Of a stretch of 10,101 nt of DNA, positions 1-7,249 are shown one piece after another; the stretch's first letter is position 1; each line of letters opens with the position of its first letter. The DNA is from Chrysochromulina parva (lineage: Eukaryota; Haptophyta; Prymnesiales; Chrysochromulinaceae). The stretch is from assembly GCA_002887195.1 (NCBI GenBank), contig PJAB01002176.1, positions 1-10,101 of the forward strand, written 5' to 3'. The notes below the pieces were generated by a model that worked only from the letters and a program-made list of their open reading frames with translations, was not told the origin of the DNA and made no database searches. The translations under genes were made by a program, and so were the position numbers.

Positions 1-127
1 TCCTGGCGTGCTGGGGGGGGAGACTGAGGATGGCATTTGTTGAGTTCGGCATAGCATGACTTGTCGCCTTAGCTAGAGACCGGTATGGTTTCTTTCTAAC
101 AAGTCGATTACCCCCCCCCGCGCCGGG

Positions 128-205
128 ACACACAGTGGATCGTGAATGAGTGTGTGTGAATGTGTGAATGTGTGAATGTGTGTCTGTCTAACACACAGTC
201 GATCG
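128..205. repeat. Imperfect direct repeat flanking the microsatellite
   Basis: The 15-mer at 128-142 (ACACACAGTGGATCG) recurs at 191-205 (ACACACAGTCGATCG) with one mismatch. The two copies bracket the TGTGTGAA tract. They could be the edges of a small local duplication, or chance similarity in simple sequence. No transposon-like gene is nearby. Confidence 0.6.
153..182. repeat. TGTGTGAA octamer tandem repeat
   Basis: Three perfect tandem copies of the 8-bp unit TGTGTGAA occupy 153-176 and are followed by a partial TGTGTG. This is a simple microsatellite, probably arisen by replication slippage. No coding role is seen. Confidence 0.9.
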
Positions 206-445
206 GGGTCGGCCCGGGGTTGCCGTGACATGTCACTGCTCGAGCGGCCAGTAAAAGTGCCGTAGCACCGATCGTCGCGTGTGTCCGCGTAGTCGCGTTA
301 CTGTAACGTTCACACACACGACACCGGCTCGCGTCGTCTGCGTCTACATGAAAGTTATACGATCAACATCTGTGACTCGTACCCACCGGGGGGCGGCACC
401 GCCTACACACCGTAATTCTGATGTACGCAAGGCATGGCGCAAGGA

Positions 446-2527
446 TCAGGGTGCTGTCACGAAGTCGACACGACGGTAATAGTTTCCATCGGACCACCGC
501 AGGAGTCCGTGCCGATCGTAGGTGCCCTCGAGTCGCGTAGCAGGGCCGTCACCCGTGCGGGACCCGAAGAAGTCGACCTCGTATCGGCTCGCCCCCCGGT
601 CGACCAGCCTGCCCTTGAGCATGAAGAAGAAGCCCGGCTCGTCGCAGCCGATGATGGTCAGCTCGTCTCCGCGTTTCAGGCCGGCACGGTCGGTAAAGGC
701 GCGCAGCGTGCCGCCTCGTCGCGGCGCGTATGCGGGATGGTTGGTATATGACCAAAAGCCCGGGTATGCGATCGGACCAACGCCAGCGTCGCGCAGATTC
801 TGGTAGTCGTGGAAGACGCCCTCAAGGCCCTCCTGCGACACCCCTGCTGCTTGCGGAAGGAGCATTCCAGCACTTGGAGGGGCTTCAAGCCGCGTCCACT
901 TACGGCCATCATTCCACACGATGGCGCTCCGATGGGCGCGTGCAGTGCCTGCCTCGTCTTCGGGTGTCGGAGCCAGCTGCAGCGCTGCCGAGCTGAAGCC
1001 GCCAGTGAGATGCCCGTGGATGGACCAAAATGTCTGGCCGTCGTCTGAGCCTATTACAGTCACGTTTGGACCGCTCACGGAGCCGTATGCGTCGGTGACG
1101 AAGCGCGTGCCCGCCCAACTTTTGCCGTCGTAGCCCTCCACGACGTATAACCCTCCGAGGGGCTGCATCGTCGAGCTCCACCAGGATGATGGAGATTCCG
1201 AAAGTATTCCCAGCGCAAGCAGGCAGGAGGCCGCCAACGCGATCATCAACATCGCCATCGAGGGCGGGCAGCTTCGTATCGACAGTGGCGGCGGCTTATC
1301 AGCTTGGATTGTCGGCGGCGGCAGCATGCGCTCGAGGTCAGGCTCAGGCGCAGCAGCAGAAGCAGGTCCGGATTTACGCCACGAAATCAAGAGTCTGTCC
1401 CACGCCGAATCAGCCTTCGGCGGCGGCGGCATCAGCTCGAGGTCAGGCACCGCCTCAGGCTCAGCCTCAGGCGCCGGCGCCGGTGCAGGGCGAGCAAGGC
1501 GCAGCAGTTCTCGAACATCTGTGGAGTTACTGCCGAGCGCCAGGTTCAACACTACATCCTTGGAGAGGCCCGGTGCGGGGATCGGCAGGCGCTTTTGCGA
1601 GTTGACGGCCTGCAGGTTGCGAACCGCTCGGTCAACGCGCAGGTCAACGGCTCGCGTTCCAAGCCTGGACACAGACGGCCTCGGTGACTGGTGAAGCATC
1701 TCCTCCGCGACCTGTGTCGCAAGCATGTCCTCCGTGGACTTCCGACCTCGCTCCACGAGCACATCGTACGGGTGCTGCTTGAGGACGCTGTACGAGTCCA
1801 GGCGGCGCACGAATGGTACGACGGGTGCCGTCGTGACCGCCATGAGCAAGCGCTCCTCGCGCGAGAGCGGCTGCCTGGTGGGCTGCTCAGAGCTATGGTT
1901 GGCTGCGGGTGCATCTGCTGGCGAAGCGCACCATGCTAATGCCTCGCTCATTTCGGGAGCCTCGGTGAATGTGCGACCACACACAGCGAAGATGGAAGAG
2001 TCCTCAGCTACCGGAGGAGATGCCCCGACCATTGCACCTTGATTGCCATATAAGAGGTCCGATGAACCTGACCGTCGACCATTGAATGAGCCGCGGCGGT
2101 CGACGATTACGCTCTTCAACGGCGACTGAGGGAGAGCGGAAGCTTTGGGCAGAGCGCTGCTGCTCGTCACACTCGGTCTTCGCTTCGGAGGTGAGCGAGG
2201 AGAGCTGCGCGGCGAAGAGATGCTGCGCGGGGACTTCGCAGGGCTGCTGTCAAGGATCGGTACGACGACTTTCGGACCATTTGATGTTTGGTTGAGCTTT
2301 GGACCATCTGGACTCCGCCAGGGCGGCGGCACAAATGGGTGACTCATGCCTGCAGATCGCTCCTTCGTGAGCGCGCTGCGATCTGCGACGAAACCTCTCG
2401 TGTGCGTCTCACGAAGCTCAGACAGGTAGACAACGTTGCTGCCCCGGACCTCGTTGTTTATCGGCCCTTCGATAGGAGCCAGGCGGCGCGACGGATGATC
2501 GGCTGAAAGAAGGCCTTGTCCCGCCAT
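446..2527 (-). CDS. Predicted single-pass membrane protein with duplicated C-terminal module
   Basis: I do not recognise this 693-residue protein. The frame is uninterrupted, and the ATG at 2527 is the start used; Met61 (2347) is an alternative. Residues 1-420 are mostly low complexity and probably disordered. They include a basic Ser/Pro region with many SP pairs (about 95-137, possible proline-directed phosphorylation sites) and Ala/Pro/Glu-rich stretches (about 345-415). One hydrophobic helix lies at about 423-443, with no N-terminal signal peptide, so a type II signal-anchor topology is plausible. The last 240 residues look folded and beta-rich. They contain two related modules, about 457-549 and 567-689, each with a V/L-T-x-I-G core and a closing W-x-D-G motif (W538, W678). 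If the topology is right, this part is luminal or extracellular. The gene is divergent from gene 2. Function is unknown, and an unrecognised intron in the low-complexity half is possible. Confidence 0.75.
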   Translation of the reverse strand: MAGQGLLSADHPSRRLAPIEGPINNEVRGSNVVYLSELRETHTRGFVADRSALTKERSAGMSHPFVPPPWRSPDGPKLNQTSNGPKVVVPILDSSPAKSPRSISSPRSSPRSPPKRRPSVTSSSALPKASALPQSPLKSVIVDRRGSFNGRRSGSSDLLYGNQGAMVGASPPVAEDSSIFAVCGRTFTEAPEMSEALAWCASPADAPAANHSSEQPTRQPLSREERLLMAVTTAPVVPFVRRLDSYSVLKQHPYDVLVERGRKSTEDMLATQVAEEMLHQSPRPSVSRLGTRAVDLRVDRAVRNLQAVNSQKRLPIPAPGLSKDVVLNLALGSNSTDVRELLRLARPAPAPAPEAEPEAVPDLELMPPPPKADSAWDRLLISWRKSGPASAAAPEPDLERMLPPPTIQADKPPPLSIRSCPPSMAMLMIALAASCLLALGILSESPSSWWSSTMQPLGGLYVVEGYDGKSWAGTRFVTDAYGSVSGPNVTVIGSDDGQTFWSIHGHLTGGFSSAALQLAPTPEDEAGTARAHRSAIVWNDGRKWTRLEAPPSAGMLLPQAAGVSQEGLEGVFHDYQNLRDAGVGPIAYPGFWSYTNHPAYAPRRGGTLRAFTDRAGLKRGDELTIIGCDEPGFFFMLKGRLVDRGASRYEVDFFGSRTGDGPATRLEGTYDRHGLLRWSDGNYYRRVDFVTAP
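461..829 (-). other. C-terminal module, copy B (residues 567-689)
   Basis: This second copy of the gene 1 module contains L623-T-I-I-G627 and ends with L675-L-R-W-S-D-G-N-Y-Y-R-R-V-D688. These align with V489-T-V-I-G493 and A535-I-V-W-N-D-G-R-K-W-T-R-L-E548 of copy A. The copies are well diverged, so the duplication is old. A short closing motif with Trp, Asp-Gly and an aromatic residue suggests a small beta-sheet domain, but this is inference. Confidence 0.6.
881..1159 (-). other. C-terminal module, copy A (residues 457-549)
   Basis: This first copy follows the membrane helix closely. Its core V489-T-V-I-G493 is followed by aromatic-rich strands and the closing W538-N-D-G-R-K-W544 motif. 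It matches copy B with offsets of 134 to 140 residues, so small insertions separate the two. Confidence 0.6.
1199..1261 (-). other. Predicted transmembrane helix of gene 1 (residues 423-443)
   Basis: About 21 consecutive apolar residues rich in Met, Ala, Leu and Ile occur between a Pro/basic stretch (K411, R418) and a Ser/Trp-rich stretch. This is the only clear hydrophobic helix in the protein. Positive charge on the N-terminal side suggests that the N-terminus is cytoplasmic. Confidence 0.75.
1330..1448. repeat. 105-bp-spaced direct repeat inside gene 1
   Basis: The 14-mer GCTCGAGGTCAGGC occurs at 1330-1343 and again at 1435-1448. Both copies lie next to CGG-rich and CAGGCTC-rich sequence. 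In the protein they encode P361-D-L-E-L-M-P-P-P-P370 and P396-D-L-E-R-M-L-P-P-P405, exactly 35 codons apart. This is an in-frame duplication in the linker just before the membrane helix. Confidence 0.75.
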
Positions 2528-2803
2528 CGGACCTTCGTTTCTTGCCGAAGCGCGAAGATGCGCACAGCGATCCTATAGGAACCACACGGTAACAAGATTC
2601 AAGAACACCCAAGGAAGATCTGTCACCAGCTCATCTCGTGCGACGTTCGCGACGATCTTTATGTGATCATCACCTCCCCACACAAGGGGCTGCACAGAGC
2701 GAGGTGCCTTGTTTCCACGCGTTGCGCTGGAATACGAAGCTTTCCTTTTCTACCGGTAAGTTTGGCTTTTCGTGGCTTCACGGAGGCGCACGAAACGAAA
2801 ATC
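2528..2803. promoter_or_regulatory. Divergent intergenic region between genes 1 and 2
   Basis: These 276 bp separate the start codons of two genes read outward, so they should hold both promoters and 5' untranslated regions. I see no certain TATA box or other named element. The gene 2 frame stays open leftward to about 2579 but contains no ATG there. A GTAAGT hexamer at 2756-2761 resembles a splice donor, so a 5' leader intron in gene 2 is possible but unproven. Confidence 0.4.
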
Positions 2804-4771
2804 ATGCCCGGTTGGCCTTTTGGCGCCGCGAACGTCGACCCGACGCCGAATGACCCAACGGCCTCGCAGCGCTCGCAACTCTCGACCGCGGAAGAGGTGA
2901 GCCTGGTGGCCGTGCAGCTCACGTCGGAGGAGAAGGCCGCCGCGCGCACGACGACCACACTGATCGAGCAACGCAAGGAGCTTGAGCGTGTGCGGCGCAA
3001 GATCCAGCAGAAGCAACAGCAGGAGAAGCAACGATGGCAGTTCACTCAGTTCGAGAAGGCGCGGATCAAGGATGTCAGTAGCTCGCCGCCAGCGCCTTTC
3101 AGTGCCATCGTCGTGGCGGCCAGCAAAGCCGCCAAGCCGGAGAATGCATCTACTTCGAGCGCCAAGCCATGGAACCCGATTGACATGTTTCGATCGGCTA
3201 TAGATCAGGCGGTCGCGGCAGTCAAGGACGCCGCCGCACACACAAACGCAGTGCACGAGAAGTGGCAGATGATCGCCAAGCAAACCGCCGAGAACGAGTG
3301 GGAAGAGAAGCAGCAGGCTCAGCGTGCAGCGCAGGCGGAAGCCAAGCGGCAGGCTCGGAGGGAGATGCGCGAGCATGACAAGAGGGTTGAACTCTCGAAG
3401 TCGGAGCGATTTCTGAAGGAGGCCATCCAGGCGCAGCGCAGGCGCTATCTCGCCAAGGAACGGCTGGAAAAGCAGATCTATGATCACGAATTGGTGGTTC
3501 AAAAGCAGGCGGAGGAGCGCAAGCAGATACTCGTCGAGGCAGAGGAGAGGAGGCAGAGGATGCGGATGCGAGAGGAAGAGGAGGAAAAGGCCCATGCGGC
3601 GGAGATCGAGGCAATCAAGCAGGAAAGAGATCTTTGCACGAAACGCGAGATCGACATCGAACGAGAGAGGGTCGAGAAGGATCAGCTTTGGCGCGACGTG
3701 ACCGCCAATCGGCGGCGACTGCGGCTGCAAGATGAGCTCAAGCGACAATCGGAGGAGAAGAAGCTGCGTGACGCAGAGGCAAAAGCGCGCTTCGCGGCGA
3801 GCGAGGCAGAGCGGCAGACAAGGGACGCTCAGAGGCGCGAGGTGGAGCGCAAGGCCCTGAAAGAGCAGAAGAGGGCTTCGAAGGCGAGGGAACTCGCGCA
3901 TGAACGTGATCGGCAGATTTTCAAAGACGCTCAGGTTCAAGCTGCTAAGAAGGCCATGGAGCTGCTTTCAGCAGAGGGCTCGGCGGCACACGCCAAGCTA
4001 AGAACGGCGGAAGAGACTCGCATAGCTCTGATGACTGAGCAGCGCGAAAAGTATGCCGAGTATGAGCAGAACTTGCGCGACATCAACGCCAAGGAAGCGG
4101 AAAAGCGAGCCGCAGACGCGCGCGAACAGCGCGAGAGGGATTTCCAAAAGCTGGATGACGATGCAAAGGCACGGGCCGCTGCCTCATATCGAATCAAGGA
4201 GGAGCAGGCAGCGGAGCTGCAGATACGATTGCAACGAGAAGCTTACGACGCGCAGAAGAAGGCGGCAATTGCCGATGCGGAACGACGCAAGATCTTGATC
4301 GCGAAGGAGCTGGCGGAGCAGGAGGAGAGGGAGGCCGCGGTTCAGGCGAGGAGACTCAAGACGAAGGAGTATAATGAAGACATTAAGAAGCGTAAGATGC
4401 AGGAGGCTATGGAAGTGCGGGAGAAGCGGGAGGAATGGAGACAAGAGCTGTCAGACTGGAAGGCTATCGAGGAGGCTCGCGAGCTCGCGGAACGCCAGGC
4501 CAAGCGTTCGGAGTACGAGGAACGAAAGCTCTTCCGCGAGCGGGCACGCCTGAAGTCTGCCGCTGAGAAGCTCCAGAAGCAGAAGCAGAAGCTCGAGGCC
4601 GAAAAGGCCGCGGTCGAGGCGGAAGAGCGCATGTTAAGGATCGCCCAGGGCGACCTCAAGTACCTATCCAAATGGACTAAACAGGGCACCGACGAGGTAC
4701 GCGAAGTGGCTGACGAGGTCAGAAGCACGCCGGCGCCGTACTCATCCTCGTGGGACCTGCATGCCTGTTGA
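2804..4771 (+). CDS. Long charged coiled-coil protein
   Basis: This 655-residue protein starts at the first in-frame ATG (2804); the frame is open back to about 2579 but offers only non-ATG codons. It is very rich in Glu, Lys, Arg, Ala and Gln. A short unstructured head contains a WPFG motif near the N-terminus. A helical stretch follows (about 31-88), then a Ser/Pro/Ala linker (about 90-123) and nearly continuous predicted coiled coil (about 124-630). The tail is Ser/Pro-containing and ends in Cys. No signal peptide, membrane helix or catalytic motif is seen. Such proteins are commonly cytoskeletal, for example associated with cilia, basal bodies or microtubules, but composition alone cannot assign a family. 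The gene is divergent from gene 1 and tandem with gene 3. It appears intronless within the coding frame. Confidence 0.85.
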   Translation: MPGWPFGAANVDPTPNDPTASQRSQLSTAEEVSLVAVQLTSEEKAAARTTTTLIEQRKELERVRRKIQQKQQQEKQRWQFTQFEKARIKDVSSSPPAPFSAIVVAASKAAKPENASTSSAKPWNPIDMFRSAIDQAVAAVKDAAAHTNAVHEKWQMIAKQTAENEWEEKQQAQRAAQAEAKRQARREMREHDKRVELSKSERFLKEAIQAQRRRYLAKERLEKQIYDHELVVQKQAEERKQILVEAEERRQRMRMREEEEEKAHAAEIEAIKQERDLCTKREIDIERERVEKDQLWRDVTANRRRLRLQDELKRQSEEKKLRDAEAKARFAASEAERQTRDAQRREVERKALKEQKRASKARELAHERDRQIFKDAQVQAAKKAMELLSAEGSAAHAKLRTAEETRIALMTEQREKYAEYEQNLRDINAKEAEKRAADAREQRERDFQKLDDDAKARAAASYRIKEEQAAELQIRLQREAYDAQKKAAIADAERRKILIAKELAEQEEREAAVQARRLKTKEYNEDIKKRKMQEAMEVREKREEWRQELSDWKAIEEARELAERQAKRSEYEERKLFRERARLKSAAEKLQKQKQKLEAEKAAVEAEERMLRIAQGDLKYLSKWTKQGTDEVREVADEVRSTPAPYSSSWDLHAC

Positions 4772-4988
4772 GACGTTAGTCACTAACCAATGTTTCACAT
4801 TCTTCCGCACAAAAGACACCTGTGAAGTCACGAACAGCGCTGTGTCATAGCAGCCGATTCGCACGGGGCCCACGCCCCTCCTCAACACCTAATCCTGTGT
4901 GCCCTACCATAGATTCCGAGAAAGCTTCACACCTTCATTCACAGCCGACGGCGGCTTTGTCCTGCCGAGCGCCTTGGACACGCGGCTG
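4772..4988. other. Intergenic region between genes 2 and 3
   Basis: These 217 bp lie between tandem plus-strand genes and should contain the 3' untranslated region of gene 2 and the promoter of gene 3. The gene 3 frame is open back to at least 4899, but no ATG precedes 4989. I see no RNA gene, repeat or clear regulatory motif. Confidence 0.5.
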
Positions 4989-6203
4989 ATGCCGCCCGTA
5001 CGCTGCCACTACGAGGTACTTGAAGTCGCTCGCGACGTGTCGGACGACGAGCTCAAGAAGACGTACCGAAAGCTCGCGCTCAAATGGCACCCGGACAAGA
5101 ATCAGGATAATGAAGAGGAAGCCACTGAGCGCTTCAAGGAGATTCAGAATTCCTACGCCGTCCTGTCAGACCCACAGGAGCGCAGCTGGTACGATGCGCA
5201 CCGCGACTCAATCCTGCGCGGCGGCTCTGGCACCGCCTCCAACAAAAAGGACGGTGGCGGCGGCACCGACGAGGAAGCATTCGACCTGTGGGCTTTCTTC
5301 TCGACCTCAGCGTACTCTGGATTTGGCGACAGCAGCGACAGCTTCTACAGCGTGTACGCCAAGGTGTTCGCCGACCTCGCCGCCGACGAGGCGCGTCACG
5401 GCGAGGCGCGTCGTCCGCCATTCGGCTCGTCCAAGAGCAACTGGACGGTCGTGCGCGAGTTTTATGGGTGGTGGGAGGGCTTCTGCACGATGCGGCCGTG
5501 CGCCAGCGCGGACCTGTACGACACGCGCACGGCGCCCAACCGGCAGGTGCGCCGCGCGATGGAGAAGGAGAACGACAAGGCGCGCTCGGAGCTGAGGCGC
5601 AAGCTCAACGATGTCGTGCACAAGCTCGTTGCATACGTCAAGAAGCGCGACCGGCGCGTGCAGGCACACAAGGAGGAGGAGGAAGCCGAACGCACAGCTA
5701 AGGCGGCGCGGGCCGCAGAGGAACGCAAGGCGAAGCAGGGGCAGTACGACGCTGAGCGGAAGCTCTTTAACCAGAAGCTCGCGGCGGAGCGTGGCGCCGA
5801 AGAGGAGGAGGAGCTCAAGCGGATCGATGCGATGCTGAATGAGTATGGCGACGAGGACGAGGACGACGGCGGAGGCGGCACCTCAGCGCGCAGAAAGAGC
5901 AAGGGCAAAAAGGGCAAGGGTGGTGGCGGTGGTGGCGGCGGCGGCGGCAGCAGCAGTCATAAACAGCAGCAGCAGCAGCAGCAGCAGGCGGTAGGGTGTG
6001 AGGAGGTGGTGGAGGACGTGGAAGCATCGCCTTGGGCAGTACTCGATGACAATGACGAGCTCATGTGCGTCGCATGCGACAAGCGCTTCAAGAACGCGAG
6101 TCAATGGAGCAACCACGAGAAGTCGAAGAAACACCTAGAGAAGGTGAAGCAGCTGCGCGCGGAGCTCGAGGCGGAGGATGAGGCTTTTGCGCAGGAGGAG
6201 GAG

Positions 6204-6239
<36 letters not shown>

Positions 6240-7139
6240 GAGGAGGAGGAGGAGGAAGAAGCAGATGCAGCGGACGGGAAGGCAAAGACGAGCAAGGCGG
6301 GCGAAAAGGAGGAGGACAACGACGACGACGAAGAAGAGCAGGACGTTGCGTTGCCGGCAGGCAGCACCGCGGAGAATCCATATGCATGGGCACGACCTGC
6401 AGGAGCCGCCCGAGATCTAGATGATGAGATGGAAGAGCCCAAGGAGGCAAAGACAAGGACGGCTATGGTGAAGGAGGCCGAGGAGGCGGAGAGCTTGGAG
6501 GAGGAGGAGGAGGAGGACAGTGACGTGGATGAGGATGATGAGGACGCAATGCTGCGTCGGATGGCGGGCAGTGTCGCTGCAGCCCAACGGAGTGCCAAGG
6601 GTGGGCACGCCCCCAAAGCGGCACCACCGGAGGACGAGCGTGCAGACGAGAGTGCAGACGAGGACGAGGAGGGCGATCAAGATGACGAGATGCTGCAGCG
6701 AATGGCGGCTGCCTCCGTCTCCTCGTCAGCTGGGAAGCTGAAGCCTGGCGTGTCTGACGTGCCACCGCCACCGCCACCGCCCGCGCCGCCGCCGCTGCCG
6801 CCAAAGGCTGCCGCTGCCGCCGCCGCTGCAGTCGCAGCTGACGGCGGCAGTGGCGACGAGGACGAGGACGAGGACGAGGACGACACAGCCGCAGCGAGCA
6901 CGGGGCGGAGCGCCCAGGCTGCAGCTGACGGTGAGAGCGGCCGCGTGCGCGGCGCCCCCGCCACACTGGGCAAGAGCAAGGCGAAAGCCAAGAAGGCGGC
7001 CCGCAAGGCATCGCAGGCGGACAGCGGCGCCCAGGTGGACGAGCTGCGATGCGCCGTGTGCAAGTTTCGCGCGGATACGCGCAACCAGCTGTTCAAGCAC
7101 CTCAAGGATACCGGACACGCCGTGGCGCCGCGGCGATGA
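4989..7139 (+). CDS. DNAJC21: J-domain zinc-finger protein, JJJ1/DNAJC21 orthologue
   Basis: This 716-residue protein is a J-domain co-chaperone of cytosolic Hsp70. By homology to yeast Jjj1 and human DNAJC21 it acts in late 60S ribosomal subunit maturation, helping to recycle the export factor Arx1 with Rei1. The J domain occupies about residues 6-72, with the catalytic HPD at 34-36. Family signatures follow: F158-Y-G-W-W-x-x-F-C, Y177-D-T-R180 and K218-K-R-D-R-R-V-Q-A-H227, leading into a charged helix. Zinc finger 1 is C360-C363-H376-H382. Zinc finger 2, at the extreme C-terminus, is C688-C691-H704-H710. Both have CX2CX12HX5H spacing. The ATG at 4989 sits just before the J domain; upstream frame has no ATG. 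The protein is longer than its relatives (roughly 530-590 residues, from memory) because of poly-Gly, poly-Gln, Asp/Glu, poly-Pro and poly-Ala insertions. These may be real or vary between alleles. Confidence 0.95.
5919..5987 (+). repeat. GGN and CAG codon repeats (poly-Gly then poly-Gln)
   Basis: Ten glycine codons (5919-5948, mixed GGT/GGC) are followed by serine codons and eight consecutive CAG codons (5964-5987) encoding Gln326-333. This sits in the linker between the charged helix and zinc finger 1 of gene 3. The pure CAG tract is likely to be length-polymorphic. Confidence 0.9.
6195..6260 (+). repeat. GAG/GAC repeat encoding an acidic run
   Basis: A run of 22 consecutive Glu or Asp codons (residues 403-424) includes an alternating GAGGAC block. 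It directly follows zinc finger 1 of the J protein. An acidic patch in this region is typical of the family, but the pure hexanucleotide pattern points to slippage expansion. Confidence 0.9.
6762..6842 (+). repeat. CCN/GCN repeat encoding poly-Pro then poly-Ala
   Basis: Seven proline codons are followed by further Pro-rich codons (to about 6806) and then a run dominated by GCN alanine codons. A second GAGGAC block follows at about 6856-6885. All lie in the non-conserved linker between the two zinc fingers of gene 3. Confidence 0.85.
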
Positions 7140-7249
7140 GCGCGGTTTATGAGAGGATCCGCTGGCGGCGTGTGTTGATGCTCACGACGGCGCCCCTTAT
7201 ATCAAAATAGGTGTATCGTGAGCCGATTATTAGCTAGTTATTTAGGCGC
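7140..7249. terminator. Convergent 3' region between genes 3 and 4
   Basis: Only 110 bp separate the stop codons of the convergent genes 3 and 4, so both 3' untranslated regions and polyadenylation sites must fall here or overlap. The segment at about 7196-7245 is clearly richer in A and T than its surroundings, as expected for 3'-end processing. No canonical AATAAA is seen. A simple bacterial-type hairpin terminator is not implied. Confidence 0.4.

Larger units (their letters stand above)
1..445. other. Non-coding region downstream of gene 1, GT-rich repeats
   Basis: No convincing gene is seen here. The short open frames are interrupted and have biased, simple composition. The stretch holds a G run (about 13-20), a C run (111-119) and a cluster of GT-rich short repeats (about 128-205). 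It lies beyond the stop codon of the minus-strand gene ending at 446, so its right part probably contains that gene's 3' untranslated region. No polyadenylation signal is obvious. A gene continuing from beyond the left edge cannot be excluded, but nothing in the first 100 bases supports one. Confidence 0.6.

Noticed and set aside
2756..2785. A GTAAGT donor with an AG 30 nt downstream as a 5' intron
   Set aside because: Thirty nucleotides is too short for an ordinary intron, and a more distant acceptor would remove the only good start codon. Left as an unresolved remark.
2663..2803. N-terminal extension of gene 2 beginning at a GTG
   Set aside because: GTG initiation is not expected in a nuclear gene, and no ATG exists in this extension; the first ATG is 2804.
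2750..3940. A 396-codon Leu-rich open frame on the minus strand, opposite gene 2
   Set aside because: It is the antisense shadow of Glu/Lys/Gln-rich coiled-coil coding sequence, where GAG and AAG read as CTC and CTT. It has no recognisable domain and no plausible membrane topology.
5020..5595. A 191-codon plus-strand frame overlapping the J domain
   Set aside because: It overlaps a strongly recognised J domain in another frame and its own translation is Arg/Thr/Ser-rich without family features.
6101..6616. A Ser-rich minus-strand open frame opposite the acidic part of gene 3
   Set aside because: The long serine runs are the reverse complement of GAG/GAC codon repeats; stops are simply avoided in such simple sequence.
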